This document shows, in pieces, positions 1-6,627 of a stretch of DNA of 50,359 nucleotides; the stretch's first letter is position 1; each line of letters begins with the position of its first letter. Made by a program: the position numbers and the translations under genes. The notes beneath the pieces were generated by a model. It was not told where the DNA came from. It saw only the letters and a list, made by a program, of their open reading frames with translations, and did not search any database. Source of the stretch: Anaerofilum sp. An201 (GTDB taxonomy: Bacteria > Bacillota > Clostridia > Oscillospirales > Ruminococcaceae); NCBI RefSeq assembly GCF_002160015.1, contig NZ_NFJT01000022.1, positions 1-50,359 on the forward strand. The letters are read 5' to 3'.

Positions 1-227
1 ACAGCAAACAGATCGCCCGCGCCAACCTGCCCGCCGAAAAGCTGAATCTGGAGGACAACGGCACCTGGATCGTGGACAGCACCCAAACCGGCAGCGAATC
101 CGGCAAGACACTGCAGATGGGCACGCGGTCGGGCGCAGCGCGGCTGGATACCAACACACTGGGCAGCGGCACCGCCTTCGACGTGCGGCAGGCGACCATG
201 TATGTACACTATATCATCAAGTGCTGA
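1..227 (+). CDS. phage tail-collar/tail fibre protein, C-terminal fragment
   Basis: This is the last 74 codons of a gene that starts left of the window; the frame opens at position 3 and stops with TGA at 225-227. The peptide (SKQIARANLPAEKL..., ending YVHYIIKC) is almost the same as the end of the tail-collar protein at 1451-2188, so it is most likely a second copy of that type of phage tail tip or fibre protein. The ending of the form 'Y.NYIIKY' is typical of phage collar-domain proteins, which sit at the tail tip and help contact the host. Assignment rests on similarity to the intact paralogue, because the collar domain itself is outside the window. Confidence 0.75.
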   Translation, partial: SKQIARANLPAEKLNLEDNGTWIVDSTQTGSESGKTLQMGTRSGAARLDTNTLGSGTAFDVRQATMYVHYIIKC

Positions 228-239
228 CGGGAGGGAGAC

Positions 240-548
240 ATGGAAAGAATCGAGATCCGCCGCGGCGACACCCTCCAGCTCGGCGTTGTGCTCACGGACC
301 AGAACGGCGAGGTGTTTACACCGGCGCCGGGGCAGCAACTGGTGTTTTCGGCGGGTATTGCTGGCAGTCCGATGTTTACAGTGCCGGTTGTTGACGGGGC
401 GGCCAACATCCGGCACGAGGACACAAAAAGCATCAGCCCTGGCGAATATCGCTTTGACGTGCGGCTGTACGACGCCGACAAAACGTTGGTGGCCACACCG
501 ATCTACGGCGAATTTGCAGTGCTGGAGGTGGTGAACGATGTCATCTGA
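240..548 (+). CDS. small phage tail/baseplate accessory protein, unknown function
   Basis: A 102-residue protein (MERIEIRRGDTLQL...) with a GGGAGG ribosome site directly upstream. It has no membrane segment and reads as a short beta-rich domain: alternating hydrophobic strands, the phrase 'GEYRFDVRLYDADKTLVATPIYGEF' split over its second half. Such short proteins, resembling the N-terminal part of BppU-like baseplate proteins, are common beside tail fibre genes in Firmicute prophages. Its last 11 bases overlap the start of the next gene, so the two are probably translated together. No enzymatic motif is visible and the role is inferred from position only. Confidence 0.6.
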   Translation: MERIEIRRGDTLQLGVVLTDQNGEVFTPAPGQQLVFSAGIAGSPMFTVPVVDGAANIRHEDTKSISPGEYRFDVRLYDADKTLVATPIYGEFAVLEVVNDVI

Positions 549-840
549 ACTGCGCGGCAGCATCCGCACACGGGCATCTGTGCATGGCAGCATCCGGCCG
601 GCACAGATCGCAGGCTGCATCGTCCCGGCGCCGCGGATCACCGGGAGGGTGTATATCGGCCAGGCCGGCGAGCAGTATCCGGTGTATGATGGCGACTATA
701 CCGCCATCCCGCGCCCCGCCGCGCAAACGCTGCCCACGGAGGGCCGGCGGATGGAGCAGGACGTCACGGTGGAGAAAATCCCCGTCTACATCACCGAAAA
801 CCCCGCAAATGGTAACACCATCTATATTGGAGGAAGCTAA
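538..840 (+). CDS. small phage tail accessory protein, unknown function
   Basis: A 100-residue protein starting at ATG 538, inside the end of the preceding gene, and sharing one base with the next gene (TAA/ATG at 838-842). The N-terminal half is rich in R, I and G. The C-terminal half carries a pattern I recognise from many Clostridial prophages: 'PVYDGDYTAIP', then 'QTLPTEGRRMEQDVTVEKIP', then 'NGNTIYIGG'. The same closing pattern (VTVExIP...N..G.T..IGG) ends the next protein, so they share a module. The position among tail fibre genes suggests a structural or adaptor role; no function can be named. Confidence 0.55.
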   Translation: MSSELRGSIRTRASVHGSIRPAQIAGCIVPAPRITGRVYIGQAGEQYPVYDGDYTAIPRPAAQTLPTEGRRMEQDVTVEKIPVYITENPANGNTIYIGGS

Positions 841-1454
841 TGGCACTGAATAACAACAAAGTAATCTATGGCGGCAAGGTGCTCATCGATCTCACCACCG
901 ACACCGTCACTCCCGAAGCACTGGCCGAAGGCATCACCGCCCACGACAAGAGTGGCGCCACCATCACGGGTACCAACACCAAAGATGCCGATACCAGCGA
1001 TGCAAACGCCACGGCCGCCGAGCTGTTGGAGGGCAAGACGGCCTATGTGCGCGGAAGTAAGGTCACCGGCACCATGCCCAACAACGGCGCGGTGGCCGGC
1101 GAGATCGCCGACAAGGACACCCCCTACACGGTACCCCTGGGCTACCACGACGGCAGCGGCGCGGTTGGCATCGCCGCGGCCGAAAAGTCCAAGCTGGTAC
1201 CGGACAACATCCGCCAGGGCATCACGATCCTGGGCGTAGAAGGCACCATGAGCGGCACCGAGGATGTCAAAGCGCAATCCAAAACAGCCACCCCCACCAC
1301 CGAGCAGCAGGTCATCACCCCCGACGAGGGATACAACTACCTGTCTCAGGTAACTGTGGAGGCTATCCCGTACACCGAGAGCGAGAACTCCGCAGGGGGC
1401 CTCACGGTCACCATCGGCGGCACGGGAAAAGCCGCAATGAGGGCACGCAAATGA
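840..1454 (+). CDS. phage tail/fibre accessory protein with repeated modules
   Basis: A 204-residue protein. The N-terminal 40 residues (VIYGGKVLIDLTTDTVTPEAL..GITAHDKSG split here, then ITGTN) resemble the N-terminus of the next protein, and weaker copies of an 'LLEGKTAYVRGSKVTGTM'-like unit recur near residues 60-80 and 125-140. The C-terminus has the VTVEAIP...IGG pattern also seen in the preceding protein. This modular, repeat-built layout is typical of phage tail appendage proteins. It overlaps the next gene by ATGA at 1451-1454, which suggests coupled translation. Function beyond 'tail appendage' is not visible. Confidence 0.6.
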   Translation: MALNNNKVIYGGKVLIDLTTDTVTPEALAEGITAHDKSGATITGTNTKDADTSDANATAAELLEGKTAYVRGSKVTGTMPNNGAVAGEIADKDTPYTVPLGYHDGSGAVGIAAAEKSKLVPDNIRQGITILGVEGTMSGTEDVKAQSKTATPTTEQQVITPDEGYNYLSQVTVEAIPYTESENSAGGLTVTIGGTGKAAMRARK

Positions 1455-2188
1455 ATGTAAACAAGGTGGAATTCGCCGGCCGCACCCTAATGGATATCTC
1501 GGATTCAACCGTCAGGCCGGAGGACTTGCTGAAAGACGAAACCGCGTACAATGCCGCCGGAAAGCAGATACGCGGCACGCTGGTACCCGGCGATATGTTC
1601 GAAAGCGAATACGGCGGCAGCGCGCCGGGCGTGGTGGCGCAGGCTGACAAGGCTGCCGAGGCTGCAAACGCCCAAACGGCCAATACGCTCATGAATCACG
1701 TGGGTGGGCAGGGGCATGCCGGCGACTGGTATGTTCCTCCCGGCGCGGTAATACCTTATGCGGGCGTATCTCTGCCGGACGGATGGCTGTGGTGCGGCGG
1801 GAACCTGGTGTCCCGCACACAATACGCTGCACTCTTTAAGGCCATTGGCACCACCTATGGAGCAGGAGACGGCAAAACCACCTTTGCACTGCCTGATCTG
1901 AGCGGCCGCGTGGTGGCTATGCGCGGTACCAGCCAGAGCGTTGGCGATACGGCAGGCGCCGACAGCAAGAAGATCGCCCGCGCCAACCTTCCCGCCGAAA
2001 AGCTGAACCTGGAGGACAACGGCACCTGGATCGTGGACAGCACCCGAACCGGCAGCGAATCCGGCAGGACGCTGCAGATGGGCACGCGGTCGGGCGCGGC
2101 ACGGCTGGAGAGCAACACACTGGGCAGCGGCACCGCTTTCGATGTGCGGCAGAACACCATCTACCTCAACTATATCATCAAGTATTGA
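1451..2188 (+). CDS. phage tail-collar domain protein (tail tip/fibre)
   Basis: A 245-residue tail protein. Residues 1-45 share the 'V.FAGRTLMD..DSTV.PE.L' module with the preceding protein. Residues about 96-165 form a phage tail-collar domain (PF07484 type): PPGAVIPYAG, PDGWLWCGG, then YAALFKAIGTTYGAGDGKTTF and LPDLSGRV. The remaining 80 residues are the receptor-proximal tail and are nearly identical to the fragment at the left window edge. Collar proteins of this kind lie at the tail tip or fibre and help decide host attachment. It follows directly on three small tail genes and precedes the lysis cassette, the usual order at the distal end of a prophage late operon. Confidence 0.8.
   Translation: MNVNKVEFAGRTLMDISDSTVRPEDLLKDETAYNAAGKQIRGTLVPGDMFESEYGGSAPGVVAQADKAAEAANAQTANTLMNHVGGQGHAGDWYVPPGAVIPYAGVSLPDGWLWCGGNLVSRTQYAALFKAIGTTYGAGDGKTTFALPDLSGRVVAMRGTSQSVGDTAGADSKKIARANLPAEKLNLEDNGTWIVDSTRTGSESGRTLQMGTRSGAARLESNTLGSGTAFDVRQNTIYLNYIIKY
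1962..2188 (+). repeat. direct repeat of 1-227 (collar protein C-terminus)
   Basis: Positions 1962-2188 match 1-227 with a constant offset of 1961 bases and no gaps; only scattered substitutions are seen, more of them near the 3' end (for example ACCATGTATGTACACTA against ACCATCTACCTCAACTA). Both copies encode the last 75 codons of a collar-type protein. The copies are long and alike enough to support recombination. Confidence 0.85.
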
Positions 2189-2206
2189 CACGAAAGGAGC
2201 ACAACA

Positions 2207-3205
2207 ATGGCACAGATCCTGGACGTAAGCAAATATCAGCCGACCATCCATTACACGGAGGCGGCAAAGCATATCGAGGGCGCGATCCTGCGCTGCGGGT
2301 ACACCGGCTGGGGCGACGCCAACGAGTGCCGCCCCGACGAATGCTTTGAACAGCACTATGCCGGGTTCAAGGCGGCGGGCGTGCCGGTGGGCGCTTACTA
2401 TTACTCCGCGGCCGATACCATTGCCAAGGCCCGCGAGGAGGCCGAGTTCTGCAAGCAACTGCTGGCGGGCAAGCAGCTGGAGCTGCCGGTGTATTACGAT
2501 CTGGAGGAGCCGCACCGGATGAATAAGCTGTCGAAGGAGCAGCTGACCGCGCAGGCCGAGGCGTGGGCCGAGGTGATGGAAGCCGCCGGGTACTTCGTGG
2601 GTATTTACGCCAACACCAGCTGGTTCCGCACCAAGCTGGACCATGCCCGCCTGGCGAAAAAATACACCCTCTGGCTGGCCGACTACCGCGCCCAGCCCGA
2701 CACTCAGCTCCAGCGCGATCTGCACCAGTACACCAGCGCCGGGCAGGTGCCCGGCATCGCGGGCGGAGTTGATCTCAGCCGCGTTGAGCGCCCCGACCTG
2801 CTGACGGTGGTCAAGGCGAGCGGCCTGAACGGCTGGACCAAACAGCCGGACAAGCCCTCCGTTCCCGATCCACAGCCCCAGCCGGGCCGCACCTATACCG
2901 TGCAACCGGGGGACAGCTGGTATCGCATCGCCGCCCAGCAGCTGGGCAGCGAAAGCCGTGTGCAGGAACTGCTGGCCGCCAACGGCGCCACTGTGGCCAC
3001 GGTGATCCATCCCGGCCAGATCATCCGTCTGCCGGGCGAGGGGGCGGCAGCGCGCACCTATACCGTGCAGCCGGGCGACAGCTGGTGGCGTATCGCCGAG
3101 CAGCAGCTGGGCAGCGGCAGCCGGATGTACGAGCTGGCCGCCGCCAACGGCCGCACCACTGCCGATACCATCCACCCCGGCCAGGTGCTGGTGCTGCCCG
3201 GCTGA
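2207..3205 (+). CDS. phage endolysin: GH25 lysozyme with two LysM domains
   Basis: A 332-residue cell-wall hydrolase. Residues 1-200 are a glycoside hydrolase family 25 (Chalaropsis-type) muramidase: DVSKYQ with Asp6, and YYDLEE with Asp98 and Glu100 as the likely acid pair, plus the 'G.DL...' strand near the domain end. A Pro-rich linker (PSVPDPQPQPG) leads to two LysM peptidoglycan-binding repeats at about 229-278 and 285-332, each opening YTVQPGDSW. There is no signal peptide, so release depends on the holin encoded just downstream. GAAAGGAG lies 8-10 bases before ATG 2207. It would cut the glycan strand to free phage progeny. Confidence 0.93.
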   Translation: MAQILDVSKYQPTIHYTEAAKHIEGAILRCGYTGWGDANECRPDECFEQHYAGFKAAGVPVGAYYYSAADTIAKAREEAEFCKQLLAGKQLELPVYYDLEEPHRMNKLSKEQLTAQAEAWAEVMEAAGYFVGIYANTSWFRTKLDHARLAKKYTLWLADYRAQPDTQLQRDLHQYTSAGQVPGIAGGVDLSRVERPDLLTVVKASGLNGWTKQPDKPSVPDPQPQPGRTYTVQPGDSWYRIAAQQLGSESRVQELLAANGATVATVIHPGQIIRLPGEGAAARTYTVQPGDSWWRIAEQQLGSGSRMYELAAANGRTTADTIHPGQVLVLPG

Positions 3206-3219
3206 GAGGAGGCATAACC

Positions 3220-3486
3220 ATGAAAATCACCAAGGATACCGAATTTCTGAGCAAAGCAATCGACCTTGTGGCCAACTACACTGATGAGCATCTGGATAAG
3301 TCTGAGCCTGCGCCCGAGTACAGTGTTTTCGTGGTCTGGTGCTGCAAGACTCTCCAGAACTTCAAGGCGCTTCTTTCCACCACCTTGCACGACGGTATGT
3401 ACTACGAAGTTACCTACAACGGCGACAAGGGGGAAATCTATTTTGACGCATACAAGAAGTTCGAAAACCGCTGCGTGAAAGAGTAA
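3220..3486 (+). CDS. DUF6275 phage protein in lysis cassette
   Basis: An 88-residue protein starting at ATG 3220 behind GAGAGGAGG; an earlier in-frame start exists but lies inside the endolysin gene and has no ribosome site. The sequence (FLSKAIDLVANYTDEHLDK, then VFVVWCCKTLQN, then MYYEVTYNGDKGE) matches my memory of the DUF6275 family, small proteins found in Firmicute prophages between lysis genes. It has no membrane segment and no signal peptide. Its fixed place between endolysin and holin suggests a role in lysis or its timing, but the function is unknown. Confidence 0.75.
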   Translation: MKITKDTEFLSKAIDLVANYTDEHLDKSEPAPEYSVFVVWCCKTLQNFKALLSTTLHDGMYYEVTYNGDKGEIYFDAYKKFENRCVKE

Positions 3487-3499
3487 AGAGGTGGACTAC

Positions 3500-3970
3500 A
3501 TGGACAACAACAATATGTTTCTGGCCGTCAAAGCGGCCATTGTCGGCTTTGCCGGCGCCTTTTCGGCCGCGTTCGGGTGGCTGGGCTGGCTGATCCTGGC
3601 ATGGGCGGCCTGCATGATCGTCGATTACATCAGCGGCAGTGCAGCTGCAGCACAGGCCGGCGAGTGGTCCAGCGCCGCCGCCCGCGCCGGTATCTGGCAT
3701 AAGGGTGGCATGATCCTGGTGGTGATTGCCGCCGCCATCGCAGACGCTGTGCTGGGTATTGTGGTAGCTAAAGTGCCGCAGATCCCCATCGAGTACACTA
3801 CGTTTGTACTGCCGATCGTGCTGGTCTGGTACATTCTCACCGAACTTGGCAGCGTAATGGAAAACTCGGCCGCTATGGGTGGCCCTGTTCCCCCTTTCTT
3901 GATTAAGCTGTTGTCTGCCACAAAAGATAAAGTGGAGGACATCGTAGAGCCGGAAGAAAAAGGCGAATAA
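3500..3970 (+). CDS. phage holin (holin_4 / toxin-secretion-lysis family)
   Basis: A 156-residue membrane protein with hydrophobic stretches at about 8-30, 35-50, 75-95 and 100-122, and the 'MIVDYISG' motif typical of the PF05105 holin family. The tail is charged (KVEDIVEPEEKGE). I chose ATG 3500 because AGAGGTGG lies 6-8 bases upstream; a GTG at 3491 in the same frame sits inside that ribosome site. Holins of this family collapse the membrane and let the endolysin reach the wall. It is the last gene of the prophage late operon, followed 10 bases later by a terminator. Confidence 0.85.
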   Translation: MDNNNMFLAVKAAIVGFAGAFSAAFGWLGWLILAWAACMIVDYISGSAAAAQAGEWSSAAARAGIWHKGGMILVVIAAAIADAVLGIVVAKVPQIPIEYTTFVLPIVLVWYILTELGSVMENSAAMGGPVPPFLIKLLSATKDKVEDIVEPEEKGE

Positions 3971-3980
3971 GATAAAAAAG

Positions 3981-4019
3981 GCCCCAACCTGTAAGCGGGA
4001 TTTACAGGTTGGGGCTTTT
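3981..4019 (+). terminator. rho-independent terminator of the prophage late operon
   Basis: A perfect 14-base-pair stem (3981-3994 with 4002-4015, GCCCCAACCTGTAA) with a 7-base loop, followed by TTTTG. It lies 10 bases after the holin stop codon. Confidence 0.9.
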
Positions 4020-4137
4020 GCTGTATCCCCTGTGAACTGTCCGGAATTTCCGGATGGTTGGGGGCGTTTTTCGTATCAGAACTCGGATTGTTTACAGACT
4101 AACGCAAAACAAGTCGCTGTATCGTTGCTATGTTAAA

Positions 4138-4161
4138 GTTCGACTCTCGCCACTCGGACCA
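4138..4161 (+). other. tRNA-3'-end-like sequence, candidate attachment-site remnant
   Basis: The 24-mer from GTTCGACTC to ACTCGGACCA has the shape of a T-loop, a T-stem strand, an acceptor strand and CCA, but no matching 5' strand precedes it, so it is not a tRNA gene. Tyrosine integrases commonly use tRNA 3' ends as attB, so this may be the junction between the prophage and the element that follows. I could not assign it to a tRNA species and saw no second copy in the window. Confidence 0.4.
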
Positions 4162-4162
4162 G

Positions 4163-4213
4163 AAAAAACCGCGTAGATTCGTTAGAAATTCTAACATCCA
4201 CGCGGTTTTTTAT
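4163..4213. terminator. bidirectional hairpin terminator
   Basis: An A6 run and ACCGCG pair with CGCGGT and a T6 run across an inner hairpin GTTAGAAATTCTAAC (4181-4195). U-tracts form on both strands, so it can end transcripts from the left and from the integrase gene on the minus strand. Confidence 0.75.
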
Positions 4214-4295
4214 TTCGAAAAAATAAAAGTGTCAACAGAAAGTGTCAACAAATTTTCTGTTTTTTTCGGCGGGGCTTCGGGCTCAGCCTTTATTG

Positions 4296-5096
4296 TTATC
4301 CCCCTAAAGCCATTGACAAGGCATCAGATGCTTTCTTTAGGCTATCTTGATTTACGCCGGCGTAGAATTTCAAAGTTGTTTCCACGTCTTCGTGGCCCAA
4401 AAATTGCTGAACAGCTTTCAGATTTGCGCCGTTTTCCAGCATCAACGAACCACATGTGTGCCGCAAATCATGCGGACTCATATCCGGCAACTCATGGTCA
4501 TGCATGAATGCTTTAACCTTTTTGGTAATATGCGTGGGGAATTGCGGTGTGTATGGGTCGGCATCCGCCGAAAAAACATAGGCTGTCGGCAGCACTTGTG
4601 CCGGTGCATATGTATTGGCCTGCTCAGATTGCCACTTGCGTAGGATGGCCAGCACACTGGCCGGAACAGGCAGAGTGCGTATGCTGTTTTTGGTCTTTGG
4701 CTCACCCACCTGTATACCCATTGCGGGGGTATACACTACATTCCGGCGGATGTTCACTGTTGAATGTTCATAATCAATGTCTTGCCATTGCAGACCGCAT
4801 ACCTCGCCTCGCCGCAAGCCCAAATAGATAAGCAGCTGCATAATTGCCTGCCAGCGCAGCGGTGCATCCGCAAGGGCCTGCAAGAATTGCCTTGCCTGTT
4901 CGGGGTGCAGATAGACGACATCCCGGTGGGGCTGTTTGGGCGCTGCGATACCTCGCATCGGATTTTTGGGAATGATATCATGGTCAACTGCAAACAGGAA
5001 TGTAATGCGCAGAAAATTATAATAATGTTTTAATGTGCCAGCACTGAAGTGACCCCGAAAAGTTAGACAATATTTTTGAAGGAATTGTTCAAGCAA
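4296..5096 (-). CDS. tyrosine recombinase (integrase), N-terminally truncated and IS-hybrid
   Basis: Site-specific recombinase of an integrative element. The catalytic domain is complete: the Arg in LRRGEVCGL (residue 95), the HDLRHT box, the GHEDVETT box with the third His, and the nucleophile Tyr in LKFYAG. The N-terminal part is wrong: only about 35 residues of the core-binding domain remain, from 'AGTLKHYYNFLR', and the arm-binding domain is missing, where the family usually has some 100-150 more residues. The first 18 codons (5043-5096) lie inside an IS3-family end. I therefore think the gene was cut by the IS and later deletion, and is probably inactive or altered. It reads toward the candidate attachment site at 4138-4161. 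Confidence 0.75.
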   Translation of the reverse strand: MLEQFLQKYCLTFRGHFSAGTLKHYYNFLRITFLFAVDHDIIPKNPMRGIAAPKQPHRDVVYLHPEQARQFLQALADAPLRWQAIMQLLIYLGLRRGEVCGLQWQDIDYEHSTVNIRRNVVYTPAMGIQVGEPKTKNSIRTLPVPASVLAILRKWQSEQANTYAPAQVLPTAYVFSADADPYTPQFPTHITKKVKAFMHDHELPDMSPHDLRHTCGSLMLENGANLKAVQQFLGHEDVETTLKFYAGVNQDSLKKASDALSMALGG

Positions 5097-5330
5097 CCGA
5101 AAGGGCTTGTTGTCTGTGAAGAGCAGACGGCAAGCCCTTTAGTTTTATTTTGATTCTGTGGTTATTGTAGTAATCCAGATAGTCCGCCAGTTCCTGCTTG
5201 AAGTGTTCCAGGGAATCGAATTTTTGCAGGTACAGCAGATCACTTTTGAGTAAGCCAAAGAAATTCTCCATGACGGCATTGTCCAAGCAGTTGCTCTTAC
5301 GGCTCATGCTCTGGCAAATCCCTTTCCTCT
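5045..5330 (-). mobile_element. IS3-family insertion sequence remnant (right end)
   Basis: The outer end at 5045 reads TGAAGTGACCCCGAAAAGTT, the terminal sequence typical of IS3/IS150-type elements. Inward follows the C-terminus of the transposase. The rest of the element, including the other end and orfA, is absent. The inner border is approximate: transposase similarity fades between 5312 and 5350, next to the stop of the small gene at 5352. Confidence 0.75.
5089..5319 (-). pseudogene. IS3-family transposase (orfB/rve) C-terminal remnant
   Basis: The last 75 or so residues of an IS3-type integrase-core transposase: QSMSRKSNCLDNAVMENFF, then LLKSDLLY, then LADYLDYYNNHRIK and LKGLPSALHRQQALSVA. 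The catalytic Glu of the DDE triad lies in the 'DNAVMENFF' box, but the two Asp residues are upstream and missing. It is open in the same frame as the relaxase upstream, which makes a chance fusion frame. Confidence 0.8.
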
Positions 5331-6312
5331 GTCCAAACAGACTGAACTCGGTTACATCAGATAGCCGGTCTGTCTCTCGGTGTGGTACCCCAGTGCGTAG
5401 AGGTCGTTCAGCAGATCCTCCCACTCCGCTTTTGTGGGATGCACTTCGGGAGGCGGTGTCGGCTCCTGCGCCGGAGGCTGCGGCATGGTCTGTGCCACCT
5501 GCGCGGGACGGTTCTTCTCCAACAGCTCGTCCATGGATAATTTCTGTTCTGATCCTGAATTCATATTCCATCTTCTCCTTCAGATATTTCTCCCCGAACA
5601 GCAGGCGGTCACGGCACTGCCAATCGCTGGGTGTGGTGTAGGTGATGTTCCGTCGGGACGCTTCCCAGCGGACCTTGTAGCCCTCGCTCTCCATCAGCGC
5701 AATGAACTCCTCCCGGCTGGAGGCATGGCGCATACAGTCGTTGATGACATTCATGAGCTGCAGCTTTTTACTCTGGCCACGGGCTGCAGTGTGATACTCG
5801 CCGACCATCATGGTTTTGGTTTTCTGCTTCCTATCCTTGGGCTGGAACACAGGAAGAGAAAATTCCATACAGACCTGATCGTTGCGCTGCCGCAGTTCCT
5901 GGAGCTGCTCCTTTGCGATGTGCAGTTTCTTTCCCATGTCGAAGTTGACTGAGTTGATGAGAAAGTGGGAATGGATGTGTTCCCGGTCTGTGTGGGTACA
6001 GACCAAGACTTCATACCCCTCATAGTACTCAGCCAGCTTCAGTGCCGCCGCATGAGCGGTGACCGGATCGACTGCTTCGCCTTTCGGGAAGCTCTGCACC
6101 ATGTGGTAGAACAGTACGCCATCCGTTTTGTGATGCAGCCGCTTAGTGGCCATGAAGTCCGCGTAGACAGATTCCGGCTGGCAGTTGATTCCTGTGATCA
6201 ACTGCTGCCCCTCGAACTCAGTTTTCTTGTTTTGCATGGTGTACCGCATCACGGCTCCCATGCATCCGGTGGTCTGTCCTCGCTTGTAGTTGGTGAAACT
6301 GATGATCGCCAT
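5089..6312 (-). CDS. relaxase/mobilization nuclease (MobA/VirD2-like), C-terminus hybrid
   Basis: DNA relaxase that nicks oriT and stays bound to the DNA during conjugal transfer. Residues 1-250 look native: N-terminal MAIISFTNYKRG with candidate nucleophile Tyr9 or Tyr24, and the metal-binding triad in THTDREHIHSHFLINS (His112, His114, His116), as in PF03432 relaxases. After about residue 255 the frame reads Arg-Ala-Gly-rich sequence that looks like an out-of-phase translation, and the last 75 residues are an IS3 transposase tail. So the open frame of 407 residues is a composite and the native relaxase end is lost or shifted. It starts 3 bases after mobC. Confidence 0.75.
   Translation of the reverse strand: MAIISFTNYKRGQTTGCMGAVMRYTMQNKKTEFEGQQLITGINCQPESVYADFMATKRLHHKTDGVLFYHMVQSFPKGEAVDPVTAHAAALKLAEYYEGYEVLVCTHTDREHIHSHFLINSVNFDMGKKLHIAKEQLQELRQRNDQVCMEFSLPVFQPKDRKQKTKTMMVGEYHTAARGQSKKLQLMNVINDCMRHASSREEFIALMESEGYKVRWEASRRNITYTTPSDWQCRDRLLFGEKYLKEKMEYEFRIRTEIIHGRAVGEEPSRAGGTDHAAASGAGADTASRSASHKSGVGGSAERPLRTGVPHRETDRLSDVTEFSLFGQRKGICQSMSRKSNCLDNAVMENFFGLLKSDLLYLQKFDSLEHFKQELADYLDYYNNHRIKIKLKGLPSALHRQQALSVA
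5352..5564 (-). CDS. small protein or relaxase continuation fragment, Pro-rich
   Basis: A 70-residue frame (MNSGSEQKLSMDELLEKNRP..., ending TERQTGYLM) that overlaps the relaxase reading in another phase. Its codons end mostly in G or C from about 5530 to 5352, so this frame, not the relaxase frame, looks protein-coding there. It has an acidic helix, a Gln-Pro-rich linker (QPPAQEPTPPPEVHP) and a tail 'EWEDLLNDLYALGYHTE'. It may be the start of the next gene of the mobilization operon, cut off at the IS remnant, or the true relaxase tail after a frameshift. The stop codon lies close to the IS border and may itself be due to the junction. Confidence 0.45.
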   Translation of the reverse strand: MNSGSEQKLSMDELLEKNRPAQVAQTMPQPPAQEPTPPPEVHPTKAEWEDLLNDLYALGYHTERQTGYLM

Positions 6313-6315
6313 TTT

Positions 6316-6627
6316 TCACCACCGCCCTCGTTCCAGAATCAGCCGGACAGCGGCGCAGAGTTCAGAGAATGCTTGGCGTACACCGTCCAAGTTGATCACC
6401 GTGATACGCCCCATGTGCGCCAGGGTGACAAGCTGATTCAGATTTCTTCCGATGGACTTCAGCTCCTTGAGCACTTCTTTCAGTCCATCAACGATCACCA
6501 CCTGCTTTCCCAGACAGCAGGCCGTCACATAATCGCTCATGGACATCCCGGAGCGTTTCGCCAATTCCTTGATGGCCTCCCGGTCTTCGGATGCCATCCG
6601 AGTGCTGAACTTGATATCTTTTTTCAT
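6316..6627 (-). CDS. mobC: MobC-like relaxosome accessory protein
   Basis: A 103-residue protein that begins with a ribbon-helix-helix-like region (MKKDIKFSTRMASEDREAI, then SGMSMSDYVTACCLG) and continues with 'LKSIGRNLNQLVTLAHMGRI', the signature of PF05713 MobC proteins. MobC binds near the nick site and helps the relaxase open oriT. It lies immediately upstream of the relaxase gene, and GGAAACGAC precedes its ATG. The likely oriT is in the gap behind it. The family call is firm; symbol given by family only. Confidence 0.85.
   Translation of the reverse strand: MKKDIKFSTRMASEDREAIKELAKRSGMSMSDYVTACCLGKQVVIVDGLKEVLKELKSIGRNLNQLVTLAHMGRITVINLDGVRQAFSELCAAVRLILERGRW

Noticed and set aside
1-2188. 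Diversity-generating retroelement variable repeat in the collar protein copies
   Set aside because: Differences between the copies are scattered, not confined to adenine positions, and no reverse transcriptase gene is in the window.
4296-5096. Integrase as part of the prophage at 1-3970
   Set aside because: It lies beyond the prophage terminator and the candidate junction and next to mobilization genes; it more likely belongs to the second element, though this is not proven.
5089-6312. Genuine relaxase-transposase fusion protein
   Set aside because: The join is explained better by chance: the middle part reads as an out-of-phase translation and the tail is a plain IS3 remnant.
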